Shown here: positions 1 through 7,796 of the stretch, one piece after another
How positions within the stretch are numbered: position 1 is the first letter of the stretch
Layout of the letters: each line of letters starts with the position of its first letter
Origin: Pseudorhodobacter sp. E13
GTDB lineage: Bacteria; Pseudomonadota; Alphaproteobacteria; Rhodobacterales; Rhodobacteraceae
Reading direction: 5' to 3'
NCBI RefSeq assembly: GCF_003991405.1
Contig: NZ_RPEN01000157.1
Span: 124,001-188,000, forward strand
DNA: 64,000 nucleotides
Made by a program: the position numbers and the translations under genes
The notes under the pieces: generated by a model
Databases searched by the model: none
What the model was told of the DNA's origin: nothing
Seen by the model: only the letters and a program-made list of their open reading frames with translations

Positions 1-163
1 GCGACTGATCCAAGGCGGCCAGCACGCCTGCGGCTTGCCCGCCGGCCTTTTGGTCCAGCGTGGTGGGGGTTTTGGCAAGCCGCACTTCGCCCGTGGCAGG
101 GTTGAGGATGACAAGATCGGTGAAGGTGCCGCCGACATCGGCGCCTGCGATGAGGTTTGTCAT
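1..163 (-). CDS. Hydantoinase/oxoprolinase A subunit, N-terminal fragment
   Basis: Partial gene: 54 codons are visible from an ATG at 163, and the rest lies beyond the left edge. Residues 7-18 (GADVGGTFTDLV) form the phosphate-binding loop typical of the Hydant_A N-terminal domain found in ATP-dependent N-methylhydantoinase, 5-oxoprolinase and acetophenone-carboxylase-like enzymes. Known members couple ATP hydrolysis to opening a cyclic amide or to carboxylation. It follows the ABC transporter genes on the same strand, with an intergenic repeat between. I infer that it opens a lactam ring made by the upstream hydroxylase and reductase. Whether a B subunit follows cannot be seen. Confidence 0.85.
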   Translation of the reverse strand, partial: MTNLIAGADVGGTFTDLVILNPATGEVRLAKTPTTLDQKAGGQAAGVLAALDQS

Positions 164-206
164 GGTTTTGGACCTTGCTGCATATGGGCAGGCCGGGGGA
201 GGCTGG

Positions 207-263
207 CTGCCTCCCCCGGACCCCCTCCGCGGATATTTGTGCCGAAAAGAAAGCGGGAGGGGG
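207..263 (-). repeat. Dispersed intergenic repeat, copy 1
   Basis: On the minus strand this reads GCTTTCTTTTCGGC, then ACAAATATCC, followed by a GC-rich tract of G runs. It is nearly the same as the copies at 34801 and 54630. It fills the gap between livF and the hydantoinase gene, where no ORF is credible. Confidence 0.6.
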
Positions 264-269
264 GCATTG

Positions 270-965
270 TCAGACCCCAACGTATTTTTGGAATTGCGGG
301 GTGGCGGAGCTGAGGTTTGTGTTTTGCAAGGTTTCGGCCACGGTGCCATGGGTGACGAAGGCGATGTGATCGGCCATGGAAAGCACGGCATCGACGCGTT
401 GTTCGACAAGGATTGTGGCGACGCCGGTGGATTTCAGGGTGAGCAGCGTGTCGCGGATGAGGGTGATCATGGAGGGTTGCAGCCCTTCGGTCGGTTCGTC
501 CAAGAGCAATACGCTGGGTTCAAGGCAGAGGGCGCGGGCGATGGCGAGCATTTGCTGTTCGCCCCCCGACAGGGTGGAGGCGCGTTGCGAGAGCCGTTCG
601 CGCAGGCGTGGGAACAGTGAGAGCACCGCATCGCGGGTTTTTGCGCCCTTTTGCCGGGTCATCAGCCCGATCTGAATATTCTGGGCGACGGTGAGTTCAC
701 CGAACAGGCGGCGGCCTTGGGGCACATAGCCGATGCCATGGCGTGGCACCTCATGCGCGGGCAGGCTGTGGAGCGGTTGGCCGTTCAATGTGATGCTGCC
801 TGCCGTGACGGGAACCTGCCCCATGATGGCGCGCAGCATGGTGGTTTTGCCTGCGCCGTTGCGGCCCATGACGCAGGTTACCTCGCCCGGTTTGGCGGTG
901 AGTGACAGGCCCCGCAGCACTTGCACATTGCCATAGGCGGCGTTGATGGCTGACAGGTCCAGCAT
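270..965 (-). CDS. livF: Branched-chain-type ABC transporter ATP-binding protein (LivF)
   Basis: Cytoplasmic ATPase of 231 residues that energises uptake with the adjacent LivG, LivH and LivM. Walker A GRNGAGKT is at residues 34-41, a LivF-like VPQGRRLF Q-loop at 81-88, signature LSGGE at 132-136 and Walker B VLLLDE at 152-157. An upstream in-frame ATG at 1049 would overlap livG by about 80 bases. The ATG at 965 sits 4 bases past the livG stop and begins the conserved MLDL start, so I chose it. Liv-type (HAAT) transporters carry amino acids, amides, urea and aromatic compounds, so the name does not fix the substrate. Confidence 0.9.
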   Translation of the reverse strand: MLDLSAINAAYGNVQVLRGLSLTAKPGEVTCVMGRNGAGKTTMLRAIMGQVPVTAGSITLNGQPLHSLPAHEVPRHGIGYVPQGRRLFGELTVAQNIQIGLMTRQKGAKTRDAVLSLFPRLRERLSQRASTLSGGEQQMLAIARALCLEPSVLLLDEPTEGLQPSMITLIRDTLLTLKSTGVATILVEQRVDAVLSMADHIAFVTHGTVAETLQNTNLSSATPQFQKYVGV

Positions 966-969
966 GGCC

Positions 970-1677
970 CTAACCCCCCAGATAGGCGGATTGCACCGCC
1001 GGGTTGGCCCGGATTTCGGCGGGGGTGCCGGTGGCAAGTGTTTCGCCAAAGTTCAGCACGGTGATCTGGTCGGCAAGGTCCATGACCACATCCATGTTAT
1101 GTTCGATCAGCAGCACGGTGGTTTTTGGCGTGACCGCGCGGATCAGGGTGTTGAAGGCGTCAATCTCGGCATTCGCGAGGCCTTGGGTCGGTTCATCAAG
1201 TATCAGGAGTTTCGGATCCATCGACAGGCCCATCGCGATTTCCAGCAGGCGTTGGTGGCCGTAGGCCAGAGTGCCTGCGATCTGGTCGGCCATCGGGTCC
1301 AGCCCGACGCGGGCAAGGGCGGCCATGGTATCGGCGCGCAGGGTGCGGCTGCCTTTGCGTTGGATCGCCAGTGCCACGTTATCAAACACCGGCAGATTGG
1401 CGTAGATTGAGGTGATCTGGAATGTATAGGCGATGCCGCGCGCGACCCGTTCATGTGCGGGAAGCTTGGTGATATCGGCCCCGTCAAAGGTGATCCGGCC
1501 TGCGCTGGGCGGGATGCGGCCTGACAGCAGGCTGACAAAGGTGGTCTTGCCTGCGCCATTGGGGCCGATCAGGGCGTGGATTTGCCCGGCCTGCAGGTCG
1601 AAATCCACAGCCTCCACCGCTTTGATACCGTCGTAATGTTTGCTGAGCCCGCGGGCAGACAGGATTATGGCAGCCAT
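970..1677 (-). CDS. livG: Branched-chain-type ABC transporter ATP-binding protein (LivG)
   Basis: Second ATPase of the importer, 235 residues. Walker A GPNGAGKT is at 38-45 and Walker B LLILDEP at 157-163. The signature is LAYGHQR (137-143) rather than LSGGQ, the usual degenerate form in LivG. It overlaps the end of livM by 13 bases, which indicates translational coupling, and livF follows after 4 bases. The length and the early IYANLPVFDNVALA segment are normal for LivG. Function follows the operon: uptake of the ligand of the Tat-exported binding protein encoded at 3567-4847. Confidence 0.9.
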   Translation of the reverse strand: MAAIILSARGLSKHYDGIKAVEAVDFDLQAGQIHALIGPNGAGKTTFVSLLSGRIPPSAGRITFDGADITKLPAHERVARGIAYTFQITSIYANLPVFDNVALAIQRKGSRTLRADTMAALARVGLDPMADQIAGTLAYGHQRLLEIAMGLSMDPKLLILDEPTQGLANAEIDAFNTLIRAVTPKTTVLLIEHNMDVVMDLADQITVLNFGETLATGTPAEIRANPAVQSAYLGG

Positions 1678-2600
1678 TTTGCCCCCCTGTCGCGCAGCCA
1701 GCCCAGAATGCCCTTGGGCGCAAACAGCACAAGCACCAGAAGCGCCGCCCCCACGACAAACAGATGCGCGGTTGTGACGCCCGAGGACAGATCAATCAGA
1801 TAGAACATCAAGAGCGCGCCCAGAAACGGGCCGAGCGTGGTGCCCGCGCCCCCCAGCAGCACATATAGCAGCGGCATGATGGAATATTGTATCGCGGCAA
1901 AGCTGGCCCCGACATAGCCAAACAGCACGCCATAGGCCGCCCCTGCCGCCCCTGCATAAAGCCCGGAGATGACCAGCGCTGTCAGCTTTACCTTGAACGG
2001 GTTATAGCCCAGCATGCGCGAGCGTTCCTCATTCTCGCGCATGGCGACCATGGCGCGACCAAGCCGCGAGCGGACGAGCGCAAGATTGGCCAGCAGGCCC
2101 AGGGCGAACAGGATGAGTGCCGCGAAATAGCGGGGCGTATCGCTTGACAGGTCCAGCGGGCCAAGGCTGCGGGCGGCGCGGGCGATGACAAAGCCTTCAT
2201 CGCCGCGCGTATAGCTGCCGAAATACAGAATGGTCAGATAGCCCGCTTGCGCGAACATCAGTGTGACGATCATGAAGCTGACGCCACCGGTGCGCAGGGC
2301 CAGAACGCCGGTGGCCGCTGCAATCGCACCTCCGGCCAGCAGGCCCAGCACAAGGGCAGGCGCTGCGGGCAGGCCCCACAGCTCTATTCCCAGCCCGGTG
2401 GCATAAAGGCCAGTGGCGAAGAACAGCGCGTGACCGAGCGAGAGCAGGCCAGTGTAGCCAAAGGCGATGTTATAGCCCATGGCGAAGACAGCCAGCACCA
2501 TGATCCGGGCGATATTGGTGTGGTGATAGGGGGGCAGGATGAATTGCGCGGCGAAAAGCAGCGCCAGAACCGCAAGATGAAGGGCGATGGCGCGCGTCAT
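1665..2600 (-). CDS. livM: Branched-chain-type ABC transporter permease (LivM)
   Basis: Inner-membrane permease of 311 residues with about eight to ten hydrophobic segments. The N-terminal phrase MVLAVFAMGYNIAFGYTGLLSLGHALFF (broken here: GYNIAFGYTGLLSLGH at about 42-57) is the LivM hallmark. The cytoplasmic loop NEERSRMLGYN near residue 190 is the ATPase-contacting region. It overlaps livH by 4 bases (ATGA) and livG by 13, so the four transporter genes are read as one unit. The protein forms the transmembrane channel with LivH. Confidence 0.9.
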   Translation of the reverse strand: MTRAIALHLAVLALLFAAQFILPPYHHTNIARIMVLAVFAMGYNIAFGYTGLLSLGHALFFATGLYATGLGIELWGLPAAPALVLGLLAGGAIAAATGVLALRTGGVSFMIVTLMFAQAGYLTILYFGSYTRGDEGFVIARAARSLGPLDLSSDTPRYFAALILFALGLLANLALVRSRLGRAMVAMRENEERSRMLGYNPFKVKLTALVISGLYAGAAGAAYGVLFGYVGASFAAIQYSIMPLLYVLLGGAGTTLGPFLGALLMFYLIDLSSGVTTAHLFVVGAALLVLVLFAPKGILGWLRDRGAKWLP

Positions 2601-3475
2601 GGTTTTGCCCCGAACAGGCCTTGCGGGCGAAACACCAGCACCATGGCCACCAGCAGGGTTGCCAATATCTTTGCCAGCGTTGGCGAAAAGAACACCGAGA
2701 TCACGCCATCCGACAGGCCGATGATCACGGCGGCCAGCAAGGTGCCGCGCAAGCTGCCCAATCCGCCGATGATCACCACGATAAAGGACAGCAGCAGCGG
2801 GTCATGCCCCATCAGGTAATGCGCCTGCTGGATCGGCACGATCAGCACCGCCGCAACCGCCGCCAGCCCCGCGCCCAGCGCGAAAACACCCGCATAAACC
2901 TTGTCGACATTGATGCCAAACGCCCGCGCGGTGTTGCGGTCAAGCTGCGTGGCCCGCATGATCAACCCGGCCCGTGTCCGCGTCATCAACAGCCAGACCG
3001 CCAGCAACAGCAGCATCGCCGCAAGGACAACCGCGATCTTATAGCCGGAATAGCCGAACCATGGCAGTTGCAGCCGCAGGTTGAACGGTGCCTCTACCGG
3101 GCGCGCGTCGGGGCCATAAAACGTCAGCGCGGCTTGCTGAAAGATATAAGACAGCCCGATGGTGGCAACGATTGTCGCCTCCGGGTCATAATTCAACCGC
3201 TTCAGGATCAGCGTATCCGAAAGCGCCGCAATGCCGCCCACGACCAACGGGCAAATGACCAAAGCCGCGGCAAAGGCAAGGGCAGGCGGGCCGGGCATGT
3301 AATGGGTGACAAACCACGCCACCACCGCGCCCAGCATGAAAAACTCGCCATGCGCCACATTCACCACGCGCATCACACCAAAGACCAGCGACAGCCCCAC
3401 CGCCGTCAGCGCCAGAACAGCCGCCATCACGGTGCCTTCCATCAGCGCCAGCAAAAGATAGGGGCCGAAATCCAT
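2597..3475 (-). CDS. livH: Branched-chain-type ABC transporter permease (LivH)
   Basis: Inner-membrane permease of 292 residues, the partner of LivM. Typical LivH features are the GLSLVFGVMRVVNVAHGEFFMLGA stretch (about 27-50, key residues N39, H42, G43, E44) and the loop TQLDRNTARAFGIN near 176-189, which contacts the ATPases. No strong Shine-Dalgarno sequence precedes the ATG. The gap to the upstream binding-protein gene holds a dispersed repeat. Expression may therefore be lower than that of the binding protein, as is common for such transporters. Confidence 0.9.
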   Translation of the reverse strand: MDFGPYLLLALMEGTVMAAVLALTAVGLSLVFGVMRVVNVAHGEFFMLGAVVAWFVTHYMPGPPALAFAAALVICPLVVGGIAALSDTLILKRLNYDPEATIVATIGLSYIFQQAALTFYGPDARPVEAPFNLRLQLPWFGYSGYKIAVVLAAMLLLLAVWLLMTRTRAGLIMRATQLDRNTARAFGINVDKVYAGVFALGAGLAAVAAVLIVPIQQAHYLMGHDPLLLSFIVVIIGGLGSLRGTLLAAVIIGLSDGVISVFFSPTLAKILATLLVAMVLVFRPQGLFGAKP

Positions 3476-3490
3476 TCAGTCGTGCCAGTC

Positions 3491-3560
3491 TTTCATCTTG
3501 GTCCAAATACCTCGGGGGTGAGCCGCATCGCGGCGAGGGGGCAGCGCCCCCTCCCTCCTT
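3491..3560 (+). repeat. Dispersed intergenic repeat, copy 2
   Basis: TTTCATCTTGG followed by CCAAATACCTC and a G-rich part ending in the hairpin GGGGGCAGCGCCCCC. It occupies the junction between the binding-protein gene and livH. On the transcribed minus strand the GC hairpin comes directly after the binding-protein stop codon. Confidence 0.65.
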
Positions 3561-3566
3561 GCCCCA

Positions 3567-4847
3567 TCAAAACGACATCGCGGTATAATCCACATCGCTT
3601 TCATACATCGTCTCGTCGATGGTGGTCTGATGCACCCGCACCAGCTTTCCGCCTTCCACCTTGGAGATGTTCTGACGCCCGAACACCTGATGCAGCTTGC
3701 CGTTAAAGATCTTGGACCCTTGCGGATGCGCTTGGCTTTCCGGCAGCTCGGTCATTGCCTCCAATGCCTCGATCAGCTTCTGGCGGTCGGCACTGCCCTG
3801 ATAGCCTGCCGCTTCCATCCCGGCCTTGATCAGGAACAGCGTTTCCCATGTTGAAAACATATGCGCATAGGTCGACACATCCTTGGCATCCGAAACCGAG
3901 GCGCCATTGTCATCCACGCCCACCGCCGCGCGGTAAAAGGTTTCATGCTCGGACGCGTCGGCTTGTTTCACCCGGCAATGGCCTTCCCAGAAATGGGTGC
4001 CTTCCAGAAATTCCAGGCCGGGGGCGGCGGTATCGACCGCCTCTAGGCTGTCGATGAAGCCAAAGATTTCGGGCCGCGCGCCGCTGCCGTAAAACTCGCC
4101 CAATTCCTTCACAAAGGTCAGCACAGCAGGGCCGACCATGACGTGATACAGAACCTCTGTGTCACGCGGGATTTGCGGCAGATAGCGGGTAAAGCTGGTT
4201 TCGGTCGGCGGCACGGCGATATGCTTGATCACCTCGCCGCCCTGCGCGGCAATCGCGGCGGTGAAAAAGTCACGGTGATCATGGCCAAAGGCATAATCGG
4301 GGAACACCATCGTTACCTTCTTGCCCAGATTATTGGCGACCCATGGCGCCATGGACGAAACCTGCGCCCGCACATCGGTAATGCCGGGCTGCATGGTCCA
4401 GCGGTTCAGCTTGCCACTGGCCACATGATACCCTTCAGAGCAAACCAGATAAGGCACTTTCAACTCTCCCGCGCGGGGGGCAGAGCCGATGACGACATGG
4501 CTGAACAGCGGCCCGAAGATCGCGTCACAACCTGCTTGCGAGGCCAGCTTTTCCACCACTTCCGCGCCGCGCTTCGGGTCGGTGCCATCATCCTCGAACA
4601 CCACTTCCACCGGGCGGCCATTGATGCCGCCTTGGTCGTTCAGCACTTTCAGCGCAGCTTGGGTGGTGCGTTCATACCAGCGGCCATAAGCAGCGCCGAT
4701 CCCTGTGCGGTGCAACTGAAACCCCAGCTTGATGGGCGCAGAAGATTGCGCCTGCACAAATCCGGGCAGTGCCAGGGCCGAAGCGGTGGCCGCCATCCCC
4801 TTCAGCAAGCTGCGGCGGGAGGGGGTGATTCCGATCAGTTTCGTCAT
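3567..4847 (-). CDS. ABC transporter substrate-binding protein, Tat-exported
   Basis: Periplasmic ligand-binding protein of 426 residues in the LivK/Peripla_BP_6 group. The start at 4847 gives a twin-arginine signal, SRRSLLKG, followed by a hydrophobic stretch and a cleavage-like VQAQ. An earlier in-frame ATG at 4919 would bury this signal. The mature part opens with IKLGFQLHRTGIGAAYG, as in amide- and urea-type HAAT binding proteins, and contains the lobe-hinge phrase LNDQGGINGRPVEVVFEDD. Tat export suggests folding before export. The gene precedes livHMGF and follows the unknown membrane protein gene on the same strand. The ligand is unknown, probably the heterocycle handled by the neighbouring enzymes or a relative of it. 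Confidence 0.88.
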   Translation of the reverse strand: MTKLIGITPSRRSLLKGMAATASALALPGFVQAQSSAPIKLGFQLHRTGIGAAYGRWYERTTQAALKVLNDQGGINGRPVEVVFEDDGTDPKRGAEVVEKLASQAGCDAIFGPLFSHVVIGSAPRAGELKVPYLVCSEGYHVASGKLNRWTMQPGITDVRAQVSSMAPWVANNLGKKVTMVFPDYAFGHDHRDFFTAAIAAQGGEVIKHIAVPPTETSFTRYLPQIPRDTEVLYHVMVGPAVLTFVKELGEFYGSGARPEIFGFIDSLEAVDTAAPGLEFLEGTHFWEGHCRVKQADASEHETFYRAAVGVDDNGASVSDAKDVSTYAHMFSTWETLFLIKAGMEAAGYQGSADRQKLIEALEAMTELPESQAHPQGSKIFNGKLHQVFGRQNISKVEGGKLVRVHQTTIDETMYESDVDYTAMSF

Positions 4848-4936
4848 GTCACAATCCTCTGTCTGTTGTGGCTGGCCTTTTTGTCGCTTTGGCCTTGGGC
4901 CAAGAATGAACCGATGCAAGCGGCTTGTCTATTGCT

Positions 4937-6325
4937 TTAGCCACCGGGCGAGGCCAGCAGCCAAAGCCCCAGCACCGTATAGGCCACCATCAGCGCCGTC
5001 AGGGGGAAATGCGCGCGGGCCTGCACCCCTTCGGGCGACAGCCGTAGCGCAAGGATCACCGCAAGGATATGTGCGCCAAGGATAAGGGTGAATTGCGTGT
5101 TCCACACCAGCGTCATGGCCCAGCGATCTGTCAAAAATCCCATCGACACATAAAACGGGGGCAGGCCCAGAAAATCATCACCGCGAAACAGCGGGTCATT
5201 CAGCGCGGCCAGCGTGTATTGCCCGGCGGTCAGCAGCGTCGTCAGGTAATGCGCGGCGTGATAGCCCGCCGAAATCGCCAGAAACGACAGCATGACGGGC
5301 ATAAGGTTGGGGCGTTTTTCAGAGGGCACAGCCCCGCCCGCAAAGGCGAGCACGGGGCGCGATTGCAGCAAGGGACCAAGGCGCAGCGCGGCCAGAATGG
5401 TTGTGGCCGTCAGCGCCCAAGTCACGAGCAAGCCAAGACTGTTCACCCCGATCACGGCAGAGCGCCCGGTAAACTCCAACGGGTTTTCCCCGATCAGGCC
5501 CATATACCAGAACGTCTCTCGCAGCCCGTCAAAGGTCAGCCCGGCCAGCGACAAGGTGACAAAGGCAATGGCCGAGGGCGACAGCGGCGGCATATGCAGC
5601 ACTTGCGTTCCCGGCCAGCCGTATTTCACGGTGGCGCGCGTGCTATCTCGTTCCAGCCAGAAGGGGGCGATTTTGGCCAGAAAGCCGAAATAGACGGTCA
5701 GAAACTCTCCCTGTTCCAGCCAATCCTCGCCTTCCAAGACGCCAAGGGCAAAGACCACGGCCCAATAACTCAGCGCGGCGGTGGCAAGGGTTTGCGGATC
5801 GTCAGGTGACATGGAGACGATGTAGAACCAGAAGAAGCCGAACAGGCCCAGCACGGCGGGCCAATGCCCAAGGCGGGCAAGGCCGATGCCGGTGCTGCGG
5901 CCCAGCAATTGCCGGGTCAGGCGGATCGGGGCTGTCCATGGGTTTACCGCGCGCCACAGGTTGCCAAAGATCATGCAACCCATCGGCAGGGCCACCCATA
6001 CCACGGTCCAGATGGTCAGTGTCAGCAAGTTGTGCATCGGGTCGCGCGCGCCGATAAAGCCGATCAGGACCAGTGCAAGGAACAAGACCCAAGCGGCATA
6101 GCTGCTGGCCATCACGGGGATCAGCACGCGGCGGCGCAGCAGCACCCGCGCCTCCATCCGGGGCAGCAGGTTGGGGCTTGCAGCCAACAGCCCGGTCACC
6201 GCCACGGTGGCCGCCGCCCCCGCCATGTAATAGCCGGTTGGCAGGGTCATGATGATGGAAGGGGGTAGCGCGCAGGCCAGTGCCGCCCCCGGCCAAAGCA
6301 GCGATATGGCCGCCGCGCGCCGCAT
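4937..6325 (-). CDS. Polytopic membrane protein of unknown function
   Basis: A 462-residue protein with a signal-like N-terminus (residues 1-18), then roughly ten hydrophobic segments. The ATG at 6325 shares one base with the TGA of the upstream PF06684-family gene (TGATG), so this start is favoured over the ATG at 6409. Noticeable conserved-looking patches are FGNLWRAVNPW, VLEGEDWLEQGEF and a His-rich GYHAAHYL in a late helix. I recognise no transporter or enzyme signature. Its place inside the cluster suggests a role in moving the substrate or product or in membrane redox, but this is only inference. Confidence 0.75.
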   Translation of the reverse strand: MRRAAAISLLWPGAALACALPPSIIMTLPTGYYMAGAAATVAVTGLLAASPNLLPRMEARVLLRRRVLIPVMASSYAAWVLFLALVLIGFIGARDPMHNLLTLTIWTVVWVALPMGCMIFGNLWRAVNPWTAPIRLTRQLLGRSTGIGLARLGHWPAVLGLFGFFWFYIVSMSPDDPQTLATAALSYWAVVFALGVLEGEDWLEQGEFLTVYFGFLAKIAPFWLERDSTRATVKYGWPGTQVLHMPPLSPSAIAFVTLSLAGLTFDGLRETFWYMGLIGENPLEFTGRSAVIGVNSLGLLVTWALTATTILAALRLGPLLQSRPVLAFAGGAVPSEKRPNLMPVMLSFLAISAGYHAAHYLTTLLTAGQYTLAALNDPLFRGDDFLGLPPFYVSMGFLTDRWAMTLVWNTQFTLILGAHILAVILALRLSPEGVQARAHFPLTALMVAYTVLGLWLLASPGG

Positions 6326-6906
6326 CAGCGCAGGCCGTCCTCGCCCTTTACATCGGCCAGTTCCAGCCCGCCCATGCGCGAATGTACCCGCGCGCCGCGG
6401 GCCATGCACAGGATGAAGGCAATCTCATCCTCGCGCGGGGCATCGGTGACGGATACGGTAAAGGCATCGAAATGGCCGCGCACATAGGCGGCGTTGATAT
6501 GACCCAGCGGCACGTCAAGGCTGGCACCCATGCTGGCCACTTTCATCGCGGATGGCACAATCGCGCGGCTGGTGCCAAGGCGTTCGCGCATGGCATAGCC
6601 GCCGGGCATGTGCCACAGCGCGCCGTGTTCCACCTCGCCCCGGCTGCCGACGATGGCGCCTTTGCCGTAACCGTCGATCCCGTCGCGCCCGCCCATGGCC
6701 GCGATCAGCCGGTCGGTCAGCATCAGCCCAAGGGGTTTGAGATCCTCCATCGCGGGTTGCAGATCGGGTTCATAGCGGCCCGCGAAAGGGTTGGTGACCA
6801 CGGCCACAATGGCGCCCCGGCTGCGTGGCACGTCCGCGCGCGGGCCGCCTTCGTGATGGGTTTCGTCCAGAATGATCTGAAGTTTGCGCAGGGTGAAATC
6901 AGGCAA
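6325..6906 (-). CDS. Amino acid synthesis family protein (PF06684-like)
   Basis: A 193-residue protein. I place the start at a TTG (6906) because AAGGAG lies 7 bases upstream and because family members begin a few residues before the E-T-H-x-E-G-G motif, here ETHHEGG at 15-21. The ATG at 6999 would overlap the upstream gene by 100 bases. Further recognisable parts are YGKGAIVG and GEVEHGA in the middle and AMKVASMGASLDVPLGH later. The family has no settled biochemical function, and its name is historical. It overlaps the UPF0280 gene by 8 bases and shares one base with the membrane-protein start, so these products are co-translated. Confidence 0.82.
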   Translation of the reverse strand: MPDFTLRKLQIILDETHHEGGPRADVPRSRGAIVAVVTNPFAGRYEPDLQPAMEDLKPLGLMLTDRLIAAMGGRDGIDGYGKGAIVGSRGEVEHGALWHMPGGYAMRERLGTSRAIVPSAMKVASMGASLDVPLGHINAAYVRGHFDAFTVSVTDAPREDEIAFILCMARGARVHSRMGGLELADVKGEDGLR

Positions 6907-7720
6907 AGGCAGGCTCCTTTTCAAGGCCGAGATAGCCAATGGTTCGGGATGCAGAGTGCAGGAAAAGCCCCGCCCCCGCAAGCAGGCCATGTGCCGCATA
7001 GGCCCGTGCGCAGGTCTCGCCCGCGGTCAGGGCCTGTGCCACCTCGGCTGGGGTCAGGGGGCCAAGGGCGGTGGTGACAAGGCGGTCACACAGGTCGCTG
7101 TCGGCTTGCAACTGGCGCGCGGGCTGGCGCGTGATCGCGGGATGGCCGGGCAGATCCACCGCATTGGCAATCATGGTGGCGGCGGCATCGGCCATGGCTG
7201 CCGTCCGGGCAAGCACGGTCACGGCATCGGCAATCCCGAAGGAAAAGCTGCGCCCGCCGCGCCCGGATGTGGCGATGCCGCCAATGCCCTCACCATGCCG
7301 CAGCACAACGCGCCCGCCGCCTGCCATGGCCGCCGTCAGGCTGTGGCCGGGGGCCAGATGCAGCGCGATATCGCCGCCATTGTTCACATAGGCCCGGTTC
7401 AGCGCGGTGCCGTGGCACATCGCGGCCAGCACTGCATCGGCCACCGCCCCCGCCACCGCTGCCATCGGTGTGATGAAATCGGGGCGAAACGGGGCGACCG
7501 CCGCCGCCATCGCCTGCGCAATCGGGTCGGTGAACGTCTGCGGGTGCGGGCTGCGCAACTGGGGCAGCTCTGCCGCCAGTCGTGCCAACAGCCCGTCAAA
7601 CCGGGCCTCTGCTTGGCGCATCGCCTGATCGGCATCCGCGCCTTCGGCCCAGACAATCAGGTCAATCGGCCCATGGTGCAAATGTATCCGCCCGCCGGAC
7701 AGCCGCGCCACCTGCATCAC
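6899..7720 (-). CDS. UPF0280 family protein (ApbE-superfamily-like)
   Basis: A 273-residue cytoplasmic protein. Features that match UPF0280 are the N-terminal GPIDLIVWAEG, the central TPMAAVAGAVADAVL (about 121-135), AYVNNGGDIALHL (about 146-158) and SGRGGRSFSFGIADAVTVLA. The G-G-D-I segment resembles the NGGGD flavin/ADP-binding region of ApbE flavin transferases, although true ApbE catalytic residues are not evident. Its biochemical role is unknown. The gene is tied to the PF06684 gene by an 8-base overlap and follows the reductase-like gene after a 76-base gap holding a repeat. Confidence 0.85.
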   Translation of the reverse strand: MMQVARLSGGRIHLHHGPIDLIVWAEGADADQAMRQAEARFDGLLARLAAELPQLRSPHPQTFTDPIAQAMAAAVAPFRPDFITPMAAVAGAVADAVLAAMCHGTALNRAYVNNGGDIALHLAPGHSLTAAMAGGGRVVLRHGEGIGGIATSGRGGRSFSFGIADAVTVLARTAAMADAAATMIANAVDLPGHPAITRQPARQLQADSDLCDRLVTTALGPLTPAEVAQALTAGETCARAYAAHGLLAGAGLFLHSASRTIGYLGLEKEPAFA

Positions 7721-7760
7721 GCGGCCCCTACTGCTGTGGGCCCAAAACCCCGGCCGCTGA

Positions 7761-7793
7761 TTTCATCTTGGCAAAAATACCTACAGTCCCCCG
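7761..7793 (+). repeat. Dispersed intergenic repeat, copy 3 (short)
   Basis: TTTCATCTTGGCAAAAATAC followed by a short C/G run. The first 22 bases match copy 6 near 52117 exactly. The GC-rich tail is reduced. It lies between the reductase-like gene and the UPF0280 gene. Confidence 0.6.
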
Positions 7794-7796
7794 GCC

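Noticed and set aside
270-1049. livF start at 1049
   Set aside because: It would add 28 unconserved residues and a long overlap with livG. The ATG at 965 fits the family start and the 4-base spacing.
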